DNA of 64,000 nt from CALDTK01 sp963837005. GTDB taxonomy: Bacteria > Bacteroidota > Bacteroidia > Chitinophagales > Saprospiraceae. The translations under genes were made by a program, and so were the position numbers. The DNA is taken from the NCBI GenBank assembly GCA_963837005.1, contig CAWIMC010000018.1, positions 496,001 through 560,000 on the forward strand. The letters run 5' to 3'. This document shows, in pieces, positions 9,509 through 18,281 of this stretch (position 1 is the stretch's first letter; each line of letters begins with the position of its first letter). The notes under the pieces were generated by a model. The model had not been told where the DNA came from, did no database searches, and saw nothing but the letters and a program-made list of their open reading frames with translations.

Positions 9509-10237
9509 ATGACCCTCACCGCTGATACGATTGATAGGCTGGCTTTCGCCAAAACCGCCGACGGGCTCCTCCCTGCTATCGTCCAGCATGCCACCGACGG
9601 GCGCGTGCTGATGCTGGGCTACGTCAACGCGGAGAGTTTGCGCGAGACCTTGACGAGCGGCCTCGTCACCTTCTACTCCCGCTCGAAGGGGCGGCTCTGG
9701 ACCAAAGGCGAGTCCAGCGGACACACGCTACGGGTGGTTTTGGCGAAAGCCGACTGCGACCGCGACACCGTCCTCTTCCTGGCGCACCCCAACGGACCGA
9801 CCTGCCACACCGGCGAGGACACCTGCTTCGACGACGCCGACGGCAAGCTCGACACCTTTAGTAATGCTACTAATAACGCTACGGCTTTCGCCAAAACCCT
9901 CGGCGCGCCCCAAGGGCAAAACCCACCGCAAATGCCCGACCCGCACCCGCTAGACTTCCTCCTCGAACTCGAAACCCTTCTCCACGAGCGCCAGCCCGAC
10001 GCCGCCAGTGAGAGCTACACCTCGCGCCTGCTCGCCAAGGGCGTTATGAAGGTGGCCCAAAAAGTCGGCGAGGAAGGGGTAGAAATGGCCTTGGAGGCCG
10101 TCGGCGGCACAGACGAGCTCTTCACCGAAGAGGCGGCCGACCTGATGTATCACTACTTGTTGTTGCTAAGAGCCAAAGGGCAGACGGCTTGGAGATGTGG
10201 TGAGGGTGCTGCGGACCAGACATTAGTTCTCAGTTGA
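9509..10237 (+). CDS. hisIE: Bifunctional phosphoribosyl-AMP cyclohydrolase / phosphoribosyl-ATP pyrophosphatase
   Basis: Catalyses the second and third steps of histidine synthesis. The N-terminal HisI half (about 1-110) has MLGYVNAESL, FYSRSKGRLWTKGESSGH and the zinc/metal motifs DCDRDT and CHTG; the C-terminal HisE half has YTSRLLAKG, KVGEEGVEMALEA and EEAADLMYHYLLLLRAKGQT. The last codons look frameshifted. Removing one G near 10189-10192 restores LGDVVRVLRTRH, the usual family ending, with a TAG at 10224-10226; as read the protein ends in an unrelated tail. It carries three exact copies of the dispersed 16-mer, near the start, in HisI and in the linker between the two domains. Confidence 0.93.
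   Translation: MTLTADTIDRLAFAKTADGLLPAIVQHATDGRVLMLGYVNAESLRETLTSGLVTFYSRSKGRLWTKGESSGHTLRVVLAKADCDRDTVLFLAHPNGPTCHTGEDTCFDDADGKLDTFSNATNNATAFAKTLGAPQGQNPPQMPDPHPLDFLLELETLLHERQPDAASESYTSRLLAKGVMKVAQKVGEEGVEMALEAVGGTDELFTEEAADLMYHYLLLLRAKGQTAWRCGEGAADQTLVLS
9541..9556 (-). repeat. Dispersed 16-mer, exact (hisIE, first)
   Basis: Reverse orientation relative to the gene, read as A-F-A-K-T. Confidence 0.95.
9736..9751 (+). repeat. Dispersed 16-mer, exact (hisIE, second)
   Basis: Forward orientation, read as V-L-A-K-A just before the conserved DCDRDT motif. Confidence 0.95.
9883..9898 (-). repeat. Dispersed 16-mer, exact (hisIE, third)
   Basis: In the linker between the HisI and HisE domains, read as A-F-A-K-T. 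Confidence 0.95.
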
Positions 10238-10372
10238 CAGTTCTCAGTTGACAGTTCTCAGTTGACAGTTCTCAGTTCTCAGTTCGCTACCGCGGAGGCC
10301 CATCGAGACGAGCGCGCATGACGAGTAACTGAGAACTGTAAACTAGAGAACTGAGAACTGAGAACTCAAAAA
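10227..10372. repeat. Intergenic composite repeat with tandem and inverted TTCTCAG units
   Basis: Three perfect 14-bp units TTCTCAGTTGACAG (10227-10268), two TTCTCAG half units, a core beginning GCTACCGCGG and ending GCGCATGACGAG, then an inverted arm (10325-10366) rich in CTGAGAA. It could fold into one long imperfect hairpin. It fills the whole gap between the restored hisIE stop (10226) and the kynU start, and shares units with the element at 24678-25429 and a core with 28817-28926. Confidence 0.85.
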
Positions 10373-10378
10373 ATCCCC

Positions 10379-11689
10379 ATGAACTACTCCCCCACCCTCA
10401 CCTTCGCTCGCGCCGAAGATCAGAAAGACCCGCTCGGCGGCTACCAGGCGAAATTCTTCCTACCGACGGGCCTCGCCCGCGACGGCAAGACGGTCACCTA
10501 CCTGGTCGGCAACTCGCTCGGGTTGCAGCCGAAGTCGGCGGCTGATGTCATCGAGGACGAGATGGAGCGCTGGCGCAAGTTTGGCGTCGAGGGCTACTTC
10601 CTCGGCGACGACAAGTGGGTGGACGCCCCGCAGAAGCTGTCGCCGACGCTCGGCAAGCTGGTTGGTGCGAGCGCGAATGAGGTCATCACGATGGGGACGC
10701 TGTCGGCCAATCTACACTTGCTGCTGGCCAGCTTCTACCGGCCGGAGGGGGAGCGCAAACTGATCTTGATGGAGGGCGGCGCCTTCCCGAGCGACCGCTA
10801 CATCATCGAGAGCCAAGTTCGGTGGCACGGACTCGACCCGGCAGAGGTGATCGTCGAGGTCCGCCCGGAAGACGGTCGTTACTTGCTCACGACTGAGCAG
10901 ATCACGCAAACCATCGGCGACCTCGGCGACGAACTGGCGCTGGTGATGCTGCCGGGCGTACAGTACTTCACGGGTCAACTCCTCGACATGGAGGCGATCA
11001 CGCGGGCTGGCAAGGCTGTCGGGGCGACGGTCGGGTTCGACCTCGCGCACGCAATCGGAAACGTCCCGATGCAGCTGCACGACTGGGGCGTGGACTTCGC
11101 GGTCTGGTGTGGCTACAAGTACCTGTGTGGCGGACCGGGGGCACCCTCGGGTATATTCGTTCACGACGCCCACGGGCAAAATTTGGAGCATCCGCGGCTG
11201 GCTGGTTGGTGGGGCCACGAAATGGCGACGCGTTTCGAGATGGACAAGCCCTTCCGGCCGACGCCTGGAGCAGCGGGCTGGCAGGTGAGTTGTGCGGAAA
11301 TTCTTGCCCTCGCGCCCTTGCGCGCCAGCCTAGAACTCTTCGACGATGCCGGCATCCTGCGCCTGCGCGAGCGGAGTCGCCGTTTGACCGGCTACTTGGA
11401 GTTCATGATTCAGCGGGCAGATCCGGAGGCGCAAGTCTTGGAGATCATCACCCCGAGTGACCCAAAGTGGCGCGGGGCGCAGCTCAGCGTGGCCATCCAC
11501 GGTGGCTACGGCAAGCCGATGTACGAAGCTTTGAAGACGGCCAGTGTCATTTGCGACTGGCGGGACAGTCCGACGGGCGACGGGCCGAGTGTGATTCGGA
11601 TGGCGCCCTCGCCGCTGTACAATACGTTTATCGATGTGTTGAGGGCCGGGGAGACGCTGAGGGTGATGTTGGGGGTGGTGATGAAGTAG
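10379..11689 (+). CDS. kynU: Kynureninase
   Basis: PLP-dependent hydrolase cleaving kynurenine to anthranilate and alanine, a tryptophan-degradation or NAD-biosynthesis step. The 436-residue length is standard. Visible features are YLVGNSLGLQP near the N-terminus, the PLP-binding region NVPMQLHDWGVDFAVWCGYKYLCGGPG with the Schiff-base lysine in GYKY, and the conserved GWWGHE and RPTPGAAGWQVS segments followed by the C-terminal DWRDSPTGDGPSVIRMAPSPLYNTF. No other kyn gene is adjacent. The leader is the repeat element described before it, which ends 6 bases before the ATG. Confidence 0.96.
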   Translation: MNYSPTLTFARAEDQKDPLGGYQAKFFLPTGLARDGKTVTYLVGNSLGLQPKSAADVIEDEMERWRKFGVEGYFLGDDKWVDAPQKLSPTLGKLVGASANEVITMGTLSANLHLLLASFYRPEGERKLILMEGGAFPSDRYIIESQVRWHGLDPAEVIVEVRPEDGRYLLTTEQITQTIGDLGDELALVMLPGVQYFTGQLLDMEAITRAGKAVGATVGFDLAHAIGNVPMQLHDWGVDFAVWCGYKYLCGGPGAPSGIFVHDAHGQNLEHPRLAGWWGHEMATRFEMDKPFRPTPGAAGWQVSCAEILALAPLRASLELFDDAGILRLRERSRRLTGYLEFMIQRADPEAQVLEIITPSDPKWRGAQLSVAIHGGYGKPMYEALKTASVICDWRDSPTGDGPSVIRMAPSPLYNTFIDVLRAGETLRVMLGVVMK

Positions 11690-11814
11690 GTTGCTCAAAC
11701 CTCCCGGTTCGTGGATGACAGGGCCTGCGGCCCTGCGATGTCCTTTTCCGCAGAGACCCCGATATCCGCAAAGGTTAGTCCACGGTGAGAGCAATTTCTA
11801 GGTGCGCGGCTGCG

Positions 11815-12579
11815 CTATGACCGCCGAAACCGCATCCGCGCCAAGTCTTTCTTGTGCGTCAACACTCGATCCAACACCTTCGTTACGGGCAGCGCAGCGC
11901 GTTGCAGGGCCAGCGACACGGCATTGAGCGGCTCGCCTTCCTGTCGCGTACCGCGATTGAGCCCCTTGCGGATGGCTCCGCAGACGTAGTAGCTCGCCAC
12001 GGTGTCGATCATCTTCGTCTCGACGTGCTCGAAGCCGTGCTCAGCGAGGATCGAGGCGTAGTACGCGTCGGGGCGGGCGCGCATGAGTTCGTCCCCGGAG
12101 ATTTTGGTATTGATGTTTTCGAACAGGACGACCTCCTCGCTCGACACACGGGCCATCTCCCCGACGAGTTGGCGCATCATCGCGTCATCGGTGTTGTGCT
12201 GGACCACGGTGATTGAGAAAACCAGCTGAAAAGTCTTATTCTCGAAGGGCAACTCCGTACCGTTGGTCTTGAAGATCTCGACGTGCTCGGGCAGGCGCGA
12301 GCGTGCGATCTCGACCATCTTGGCGCTGATCTCCGCGCCGGCCAGGCGGGTGGTCATGTAAGACGACAACTCCAGCAGGTTACCACCGGGCCCAGGTCCG
12401 ATCTCGAGGACGCTGCGGTCGTCAAAGACGAGCTCCTTGAGTGACGCGAGGGTTTGCTCGCGCTTATAGACGTAGTACGGCTCGTCGTCCCCGGCTATGA
12501 CGTTGACACCGTCGCGGGAGCCGATACGGCTGGCGACGGCGGTCCAGTAGGGCTCGGGGTGGTAGGGAGTTCTAGGCAT
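11815..12579 (-). CDS. Class I SAM-dependent methyltransferase
   Basis: A 254-residue Rossmann-fold methyltransferase. Motif I is VLEIGPGPGGNLLEL, followed by the acidic AGAEISAKMVEIARSRLP loop and motif IV-like LVFSITVVQHN. The substrate is not predictable. I chose the ATG at 12579 instead of the upstream in-frame start at 12657 because a TACCTTTG promoter box lies only 7 bases before it, which would put transcription start near or inside the longer N-terminus. The location beside the glycan cluster would fit sugar or lipid methylation (inference only). Confidence 0.8.
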   Translation of the reverse strand: MPRTPYHPEPYWTAVASRIGSRDGVNVIAGDDEPYYVYKREQTLASLKELVFDDRSVLEIGPGPGGNLLELSSYMTTRLAGAEISAKMVEIARSRLPEHVEIFKTNGTELPFENKTFQLVFSITVVQHNTDDAMMRQLVGEMARVSSEEVVLFENINTKISGDELMRARPDAYYASILAEHGFEHVETKMIDTVASYYVCGAIRKGLNRGTRQEGEPLNAVSLALQRAALPVTKVLDRVLTHKKDLARMRFRRS

Positions 12580-12586
12580 ACGATTG

Positions 12587-12594
12587 CAAAGGTA
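12587..12594 (-). promoter_or_regulatory. Bacteroidota -7 box TACCTTTG of the methyltransferase gene
   Basis: Exact match to TAnnTTTG ending 7 bases before the ATG at 12579. It implies a very short or leaderless transcript and decides the start choice. Confidence 0.6.
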
Positions 12595-12799
12595 GGGTGG
12601 GGAAAGTCGATAGGGCCTTTTATGCTCAGAATTGAGATGCCGTAGACCCTTCTCCAACTAGAATCAATTAGTGGCAGCCGTCATTCCCGCTACACGAGAA
12701 GCCTGCGCGTTCGTCACGAGGAAATGTGAATTCGCATATAACTATGGATGCGCGAATACTAAAGCGCAAATAGACAGGGACAACACCTTAATAATAAGG

Positions 12800-15052
12800 C
12801 TATTCACAATGTATTCGTATTCCGTTGAGCAATACGTCTCCAGATGATTGAGCTACAACGTCTACGCCGGCAGGTGTTATGGTAACTTCATCGACGAAAG
12901 TACCGTCGTACTGTGCTACAAATGCGAGCCTCAAAGTTTGTTCGTTCGCTACAGCTACCTGATGCTCGAAGAAAAACCACATCCCCTCTGCGTTGGTTAG
13001 TTGACGCACTTCAACCGCATACTCACTAACTACCTCTCCATTAATCCCAGAAACGGTCACAATCAGTTGCCCAACTCCGTATCGCTCTGCCGTCGAGCGG
13101 ATCCAGCAAGATACAGCGAGTTCAGACGCTGGTCGGTCATTGGTAAATTCGAATAGCACATGGCGCCCAAACGGAAGAGACAGCGCACCCTCCCCGGCGT
13201 AGGCTTCCTTAGATGGATTACCCTCGAAATTTAGGTGGAGCAACGGTGGAAGGGTTGTCTCCTGAGCGCGAGAGCACAGGTTCGCTAACGCCTCACGTTG
13301 AGCTTGACGCACGCTCGGCAGACTCAATTGATAAAATGTTGCCTGGTCCGTTTTGCCCAAAGAGTCTGCGAGGGCGAGAAGCCAAGCTTCCCCTTCCGTC
13401 CGGACATCACCACCATTACCATGCACGAGCAAAAGAGGCCGATCATCCGGAAGCAACGTAAGAAAACCTAATCGGTCGATCATGGGCTGAGACATGAGCT
13501 GCGTCACATCCATAAGTGGTTGCACAGGAGCCCTACTGAGAGTAGCATTTAACATCGGAGTACCAGTTGCGACTGAAACCAAAACACTCGCATAGTGGGC
13601 ACCCCAATCCCACTCGGTCAGGACGTTGTCGTTCCAGGTTAAAAGCCGAGGCACCGTGAGTAAGGCTTGGTATTTATCCGGATGTATTCCCATCGCGGCG
13701 AAGACGTCTCGGTGGCTTTCTAGACGTGTGGTCCGGAACACATTATCGAAGGGTTCGAACACGCGCTTACGATGATAAACGTACACGTCGTAGACCGATA
13801 GTCCGAAAATGGCGAGGAGTAGCGAAGTGGCTGCAAAGGAAAACCGGCTGTCAAGCAACCTAACATACCAATCGATCAGGACACAACCCACGAGGGCCAC
13901 GGCGAAGTAGAATGGCCATGCAATCCGCGGCATGGCCTTAAACATGAGTAAAAACCCGGCCTTCTCCTCTAACCAACGCCCAGTCCCGTCTGAGAATGAA
14001 TAATCGTAGCAGGCTAAGTATATCAAAGCGGCACTCAAGGCGTAAGGCCACCATCGGGCGGGCATCGAGAAAGACCCAGCCTTCTTCAGATAATATCGCA
14101 CGCCCGAAATGATAGGCCAGGTCAAGAGCGCCAGAAAGGGGAGGACACCAATATAGCTCCGGGCTTCCCACTCGGTTTGTGTCTTAGCGGCGAACCACCT
14201 TCGAATGAGACTTCCGTCGGGCACGAGACTACCTGCCCAAGACGTCCTAAAGAAGAGAGGTCCCCACTGCAGTTGCACCCGGTCTTCAAACGGGTCTAAG
14301 AGACTGAAATATATAAACACGGAGGCGAGCACACTTAAGGTAATACCGGCTGTGATAAGTCCAGGCATATGGGTTCGTCGGGTCGTAATCACACCAATAA
14401 ACACAGCTACCAGAACAGTGAGTCCCGCAGAAAATCCAACATACGGATTGTTGAGCGTAAAGAACAGCAGGACTAAGGCTACGAACGCATCCTTCAGGTC
14501 GGGACGTTTGCGCTTTCGCAGAAACCAAAGGATGGTTAATGGAATAACGAATGGGTACGCCAGTCCAAAGTGACCTGCCACGCGAAACATTTGGGGGCTC
14601 AATAGCACAACCGATGGCGAAAGGAGGAGAGCCGACGCGGAACCCGCGCCGAGACGCCGTAAAATCTGGAAAACGACAGGGGTTGCAGCAAGCACTGCCC
14701 AGTTGTTCAGAGAGTGCACGATACCAATGATGACATCACTAAGATCGACAACATTCAGGTGAATAAAGCGAAGTAAGATACTTAGCATTCCCTGCGCATC
14801 AGTTAAATATATGAGCTCACCGCGTGGATACAGCATAGCGTCTAGCGTCTGGTAGCTATCGCCATGCAGAACGTGGAAGACTATATCGTAGTAAAGAACG
14901 AAAGCATCGCCACCAAACGCATAAATATAATCGTTGGGACTATAGATAAATGCCCCGAAAAGCTGTAGCAGCCCAACTGCGGTCAGCAGTAAAGCGCACA
15001 GCATGGCGAGAAGCTGATGACTATGAAACCAGATATTTACCTTTGAAAGCAT
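12800..15052 (-). CDS. Large polytopic membrane protein of the glycan cluster (GT-C/YfhO-like)
   Basis: About 750 residues: a first membrane helix at LLAMLCALLLTAVGLLQLF, then roughly a dozen helices to about residue 430, followed by a long extracytoplasmic C-terminal part ending in a jelly-roll-like region (ELAVSCWIRSTAER, TLRLAFVAQYDGTFVDEVTI). A periplasmic motif after TM1 (AFGGDAFVLYYDIVFHVLHGD, then YPRGELIYLTD) recurs in the two neighbouring membrane proteins and resembles GT-C glycosyltransferases acting on lipid-linked sugars. I start at ATG 15052, just after the stop of the upstream glycosyltransferase gene; an in-frame TTG at 15073 is the alternative. Enzymatic activity is inferred, not shown. 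Confidence 0.65.
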   Translation of the reverse strand: MLSKVNIWFHSHQLLAMLCALLLTAVGLLQLFGAFIYSPNDYIYAFGGDAFVLYYDIVFHVLHGDSYQTLDAMLYPRGELIYLTDAQGMLSILLRFIHLNVVDLSDVIIGIVHSLNNWAVLAATPVVFQILRRLGAGSASALLLSPSVVLLSPQMFRVAGHFGLAYPFVIPLTILWFLRKRKRPDLKDAFVALVLLFFTLNNPYVGFSAGLTVLVAVFIGVITTRRTHMPGLITAGITLSVLASVFIYFSLLDPFEDRVQLQWGPLFFRTSWAGSLVPDGSLIRRWFAAKTQTEWEARSYIGVLPFLALLTWPIISGVRYYLKKAGSFSMPARWWPYALSAALIYLACYDYSFSDGTGRWLEEKAGFLLMFKAMPRIAWPFYFAVALVGCVLIDWYVRLLDSRFSFAATSLLLAIFGLSVYDVYVYHRKRVFEPFDNVFRTTRLESHRDVFAAMGIHPDKYQALLTVPRLLTWNDNVLTEWDWGAHYASVLVSVATGTPMLNATLSRAPVQPLMDVTQLMSQPMIDRLGFLTLLPDDRPLLLVHGNGGDVRTEGEAWLLALADSLGKTDQATFYQLSLPSVRQAQREALANLCSRAQETTLPPLLHLNFEGNPSKEAYAGEGALSLPFGRHVLFEFTNDRPASELAVSCWIRSTAERYGVGQLIVTVSGINGEVVSEYAVEVRQLTNAEGMWFFFEHQVAVANEQTLRLAFVAQYDGTFVDEVTITPAGVDVVAQSSGDVLLNGIRIHCE

Positions 15053-15053
15053 G

Positions 15054-15800
15054 CTAGTAGCCAAGTATACCAAATTTTAAGATGCACCAAATCGCACGAA
15101 CACCATCTTTCCAATTAATCTTCTTTCCTTCGGCATAAGTTCTTCCATAGTAGCTGATACCTACTTCATAAATTCTGATATTTGGTAGCCTGGCAATCTT
15201 TGCTGTTACTTCAGGTTCAAACCCAAATCTATTCTCTACGAGTACTAGACTCTGAATGTGTTCTCGCCTAAATAATTTGTAGCAAGTCTCCATATCTGTA
15301 AGATTGAGGTTGGTGGCCATATTGGACAACTGGGTCAGAAATTTATTTCCGATAGAGTGCCAGAAGAATAGAATGCGATGAGGGCGCCCCCCCATAAAGC
15401 GACTACCGTAAACCACGTCGGCGTTGCCTTCGAGCATGGGTCGCAAAAGATCGTTGTACTCACGTGGGTCATACTCTAGATCTGCGTCCTGGATGATCAC
15501 ATACTCCCCCGCAGCAGCCCCAATCCCGGTGTGCAGGGCCGCGCCCTTTCCACGATTACGATCGTGGCGGAGAAGGTACATGTTAAAATCCGGATACTGC
15601 TTACCGTAAGAACTAACAACCTCCAAGGTATTATCACTACTATAATCATCGACGACAATAACCTCCTTGTTTAACCCTCCGAGCAAAACTACTTCCCGGA
15701 CGCGGTCTAGGATGAAGTGAATGGTCCGCCCTTCATTAAAAGCGGGAATAATAATGGAGAGCGTATGCCCATTGGAATTATAGGTGTTCACAGAAATCAT
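15054..15800 (-). CDS. Family 2 glycosyltransferase (dolichyl-phosphate-sugar synthase type)
   Basis: A 248-residue GT-A fold enzyme that would transfer a sugar from a nucleotide donor to a polyprenyl phosphate carrier. Motifs are LSIIIPAFNEGRTI, EVIVVDDYSSDNT, RNRGKGAALHTGI, the metal-binding DADLEYDP and YGSRFMGG, then TDMETCYKLFRRE. There is no C-terminal membrane anchor. Its ATG at 15800 overlaps the TAA of the upstream membrane protein (TAATG), and the next membrane protein starts 1 base after its stop, so the three genes form a tight operon. Such enzymes commonly feed GT-C membrane transferases, which fits both neighbours. Confidence 0.9.
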   Translation of the reverse strand: MISVNTYNSNGHTLSIIIPAFNEGRTIHFILDRVREVVLLGGLNKEVIVVDDYSSDNTLEVVSSYGKQYPDFNMYLLRHDRNRGKGAALHTGIGAAAGEYVIIQDADLEYDPREYNDLLRPMLEGNADVVYGSRFMGGRPHRILFFWHSIGNKFLTQLSNMATNLNLTDMETCYKLFRREHIQSLVLVENRFGFEPEVTAKIARLPNIRIYEVGISYYGRTYAEGKKINWKDGVRAIWCILKFGILGY

Positions 15801-18199
15801 TACTTGTACGGGTGGGAGGCAGACAAAAGGGGACGCAGAAGCCTGCCGTTTGCAACGATGGTTTCGCCTAAGCGATAAAGAAATGAGCTTCCGGTCGCAG
15901 AAACGGTAACCTCGTCGACCACCCCGCCCACCGTTCGAGCTTTGCGGCTCGGAGTCAAGACAATTCGGATGTGCCGAGCCGAAGGGGCGACGGGGATGTC
16001 CGTAGCCACGTAGATCCACCTTTCATCGATTTCGTGAAACGAGAGGTGCGCCCAGAAGTAGTGCTTCGCAATTTGTGTGCCGCTGGAATCCGTGACGAAA
16101 ACTTCGTAAGGCGCGTAGATCTGGCCCTGGTCTTCCAGTCGCAAATGAAACCCGACGGTGATACTCCCCCCACTGACCAACTCCTCAGAGAGTTTAACGT
16201 CTGCAAGCTCAACCCGCCCCCCCCCCGCGAGGGTTAGCGCTCCAGGTCCGTCGAGCCCGATTGTTTCCCTGCGAGAATCAAAAGCGTTTCGATAATACAA
16301 TCCACTAGACCCATTACCTGTGTCAGCGACGCTGAACCCATCTTCTTTGGTGCCCGGAAACCACTGCTCGAGGTAAGTGCTTCGCTTTTGTTCGACGGCT
16401 TGTGTGATCTGTTCCTCCTTAAGGACTGCAAGCACTAAAAATTCATCTTTGTATATCGTTTCAGCCAAACCGTATATGCTCCCATATACATCATTAAGCC
16501 AATTATTTTGCGCGAAAGCCACTCGGTCTATCGCGAGCAGATAAATATGCTGCCCGCCCGGGCTGCGCAAGAGTCCTGGTGGATTCCACCAGCTGCTGGC
16601 GAGCTCTACCGACTGCACCGCTTGCGCGAATGAGGTACGCGCTAGATAAAGTCCTACGTTAGGTATCCCGGAGGCGAGACTCGGGTAAGTTCCCGTATAT
16701 AAACCGCTACCAATTTCTCCCTTGACAAAATCCTCTGACCCTACGTTGAAGTATGGTAACGGAATAATCGCATCAACACCTACACTATCGATAATCCTCG
16801 CGATCTCGTGTTTACTTTCTAAAAGTACATGAGGCACTCCAGTCTGCGGGGTGACCAGGAGTAATGTCAAAGCCTCTAGCCACGCAATCCCGAGCCCCAC
16901 ATACCCTGCTACCCTTCCCCACCTCCAGCGCCCGAGGTAGACGGTCGTGATTACGACACCAATGCAAGTGAGCAGGTAATACGCTGGCCACGTAAAGCGC
17001 CCGAGCGACCGCAATTGCTTCAGCGGGCCGGAAGCATCACGGAACATATCTCCTATTTCGCCTGAGAGGCCCAGCGGATAGCCCCAACTAAATATAAGAA
17101 GCACGAGAGCACTAAGCCCCATAACGACTAACCTCTCGTCATACCTCACCTTCTTCTCTGGACTATTAAGTGATCGGAAATAACGAAACAGCAGGTAGAG
17201 GACTGTTGCGACGAGCGTCCAGGCCAGCCAAAACCCGAGATACGCCCAACCTTCCCCAGAAGGCATGTCAAATCCCCCTATCGACTCGCCGAGTGCAGCA
17301 TATACAGGATTCCTAATTTCTACGAATAGCGCGATCGGTTTCGATACGTACTCCTCGAGACCATATGGACTCGCGATCCTGTCATCGTAAAAATCACTAG
17401 CCCTAACGAATACCGTCGAAATAATCACCGCGGGCGCGACAACGGTTGCCATTCTAGCCACGGCTAACCCTCGGTCGCTCCAGCTGCCGCGTATACTTTC
17501 TAAAGCAAACAACGCAATTATAGTTGCGGCAATCAACCCAACGTAATAAAAGTGAATAAAAATCATTAATACGCAGTATGCCGAAAGGGCCAAAATCCAC
17601 CTCCATGAATAGGTCGACCGCCGAGCTCGCATCCAAATCAATAGAAGCATCGGAAGCACCCACATATACCCTAGCGCATAGTGGCCGTTGATCCGGAAGA
17701 GTTGCGGCCCCATAATGGCTACCGGACACGCCCACAGTGCGGCCATGGCGTTCGGAACCTCAAAGCTCCTGAAAAGGTGATATAGGACAACCCCCGAGAT
17801 AGCTACGCTTACAATAGGCAACAGCAACACGGCGTAAGTGATTCCAGTCTCGCCGATCAGACCGAGCCCATATAAGATCTTTAAGCCCCAACTCACGACT
17901 GGCTGTGTATCGGCCATCACGATATGGTCCCCCCAGGGCCAATTCAACGAATCCGTATGCAACAAGGCATCATCGTGCGCTACGTAATACGCTACGGTGT
18001 ATATATTCTTCCAGGCATCGCCAGAGTAAGAGTAGAGGGTGTGTCCAAAACCGCTAAAGACGGGCCAGCTATACGCAGCGACGCCGAGCAACAGCACGAC
18101 GAAAACGAGAAGCGACCACTGGGGAGCTTCGAAGAAGCCCCGTCTATGGAAAGGATTTAGGGGTAGCGCAGAGTCTGGTGGCGATATCCTACTTAGCAT
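15800..18199 (-). CDS. Large polytopic membrane protein of the glycan cluster (GT-C-like)
   Basis: 799 residues: about ten to twelve membrane helices (first at LLVFVVLLLGVAAYSWPVF), the periplasmic motif YSGDAWKNIYTVAYYVAHDD followed by WPWGDHIVMADTQPV, and a C-terminal non-membrane half ending in a beta-sandwich-like segment (VTVGFHLRLEDQGQIYAPYEVF region). The layout matches its operon neighbour at 12800 and the divergent protein at 18995, so these are likely paralogues handling related substrates. It is first in its operon; 82 bases separate it from the divergent glycosyltransferase. A TACCTTGC box in the minus strand upstream may be its promoter. Function in surface glycan assembly is inference from context. 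Confidence 0.65.
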   Translation of the reverse strand: MLSRISPPDSALPLNPFHRRGFFEAPQWSLLVFVVLLLGVAAYSWPVFSGFGHTLYSYSGDAWKNIYTVAYYVAHDDALLHTDSLNWPWGDHIVMADTQPVVSWGLKILYGLGLIGETGITYAVLLLPIVSVAISGVVLYHLFRSFEVPNAMAALWACPVAIMGPQLFRINGHYALGYMWVLPMLLLIWMRARRSTYSWRWILALSAYCVLMIFIHFYYVGLIAATIIALFALESIRGSWSDRGLAVARMATVVAPAVIISTVFVRASDFYDDRIASPYGLEEYVSKPIALFVEIRNPVYAALGESIGGFDMPSGEGWAYLGFWLAWTLVATVLYLLFRYFRSLNSPEKKVRYDERLVVMGLSALVLLIFSWGYPLGLSGEIGDMFRDASGPLKQLRSLGRFTWPAYYLLTCIGVVITTVYLGRWRWGRVAGYVGLGIAWLEALTLLLVTPQTGVPHVLLESKHEIARIIDSVGVDAIIPLPYFNVGSEDFVKGEIGSGLYTGTYPSLASGIPNVGLYLARTSFAQAVQSVELASSWWNPPGLLRSPGGQHIYLLAIDRVAFAQNNWLNDVYGSIYGLAETIYKDEFLVLAVLKEEQITQAVEQKRSTYLEQWFPGTKEDGFSVADTGNGSSGLYYRNAFDSRRETIGLDGPGALTLAGGGRVELADVKLSEELVSGGSITVGFHLRLEDQGQIYAPYEVFVTDSSGTQIAKHYFWAHLSFHEIDERWIYVATDIPVAPSARHIRIVLTPSRKARTVGGVVDEVTVSATGSSFLYRLGETIVANGRLLRPLLSASHPYK

Positions 18200-18281
18200 G
18201 CGGGCGACGCTAGCGCCTTTTGGCGGGGCAAGGTAGGCTTTTGTTGTAGACTTGCCGATCTCAGCATCAGCAGTCGCGTCA

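Noticed and set aside
8738..9724. Minus-strand open frame of 328 codons across the barrel gene and hisIE start
   Set aside because: Overlaps two well-supported genes antisense and shows no domain.
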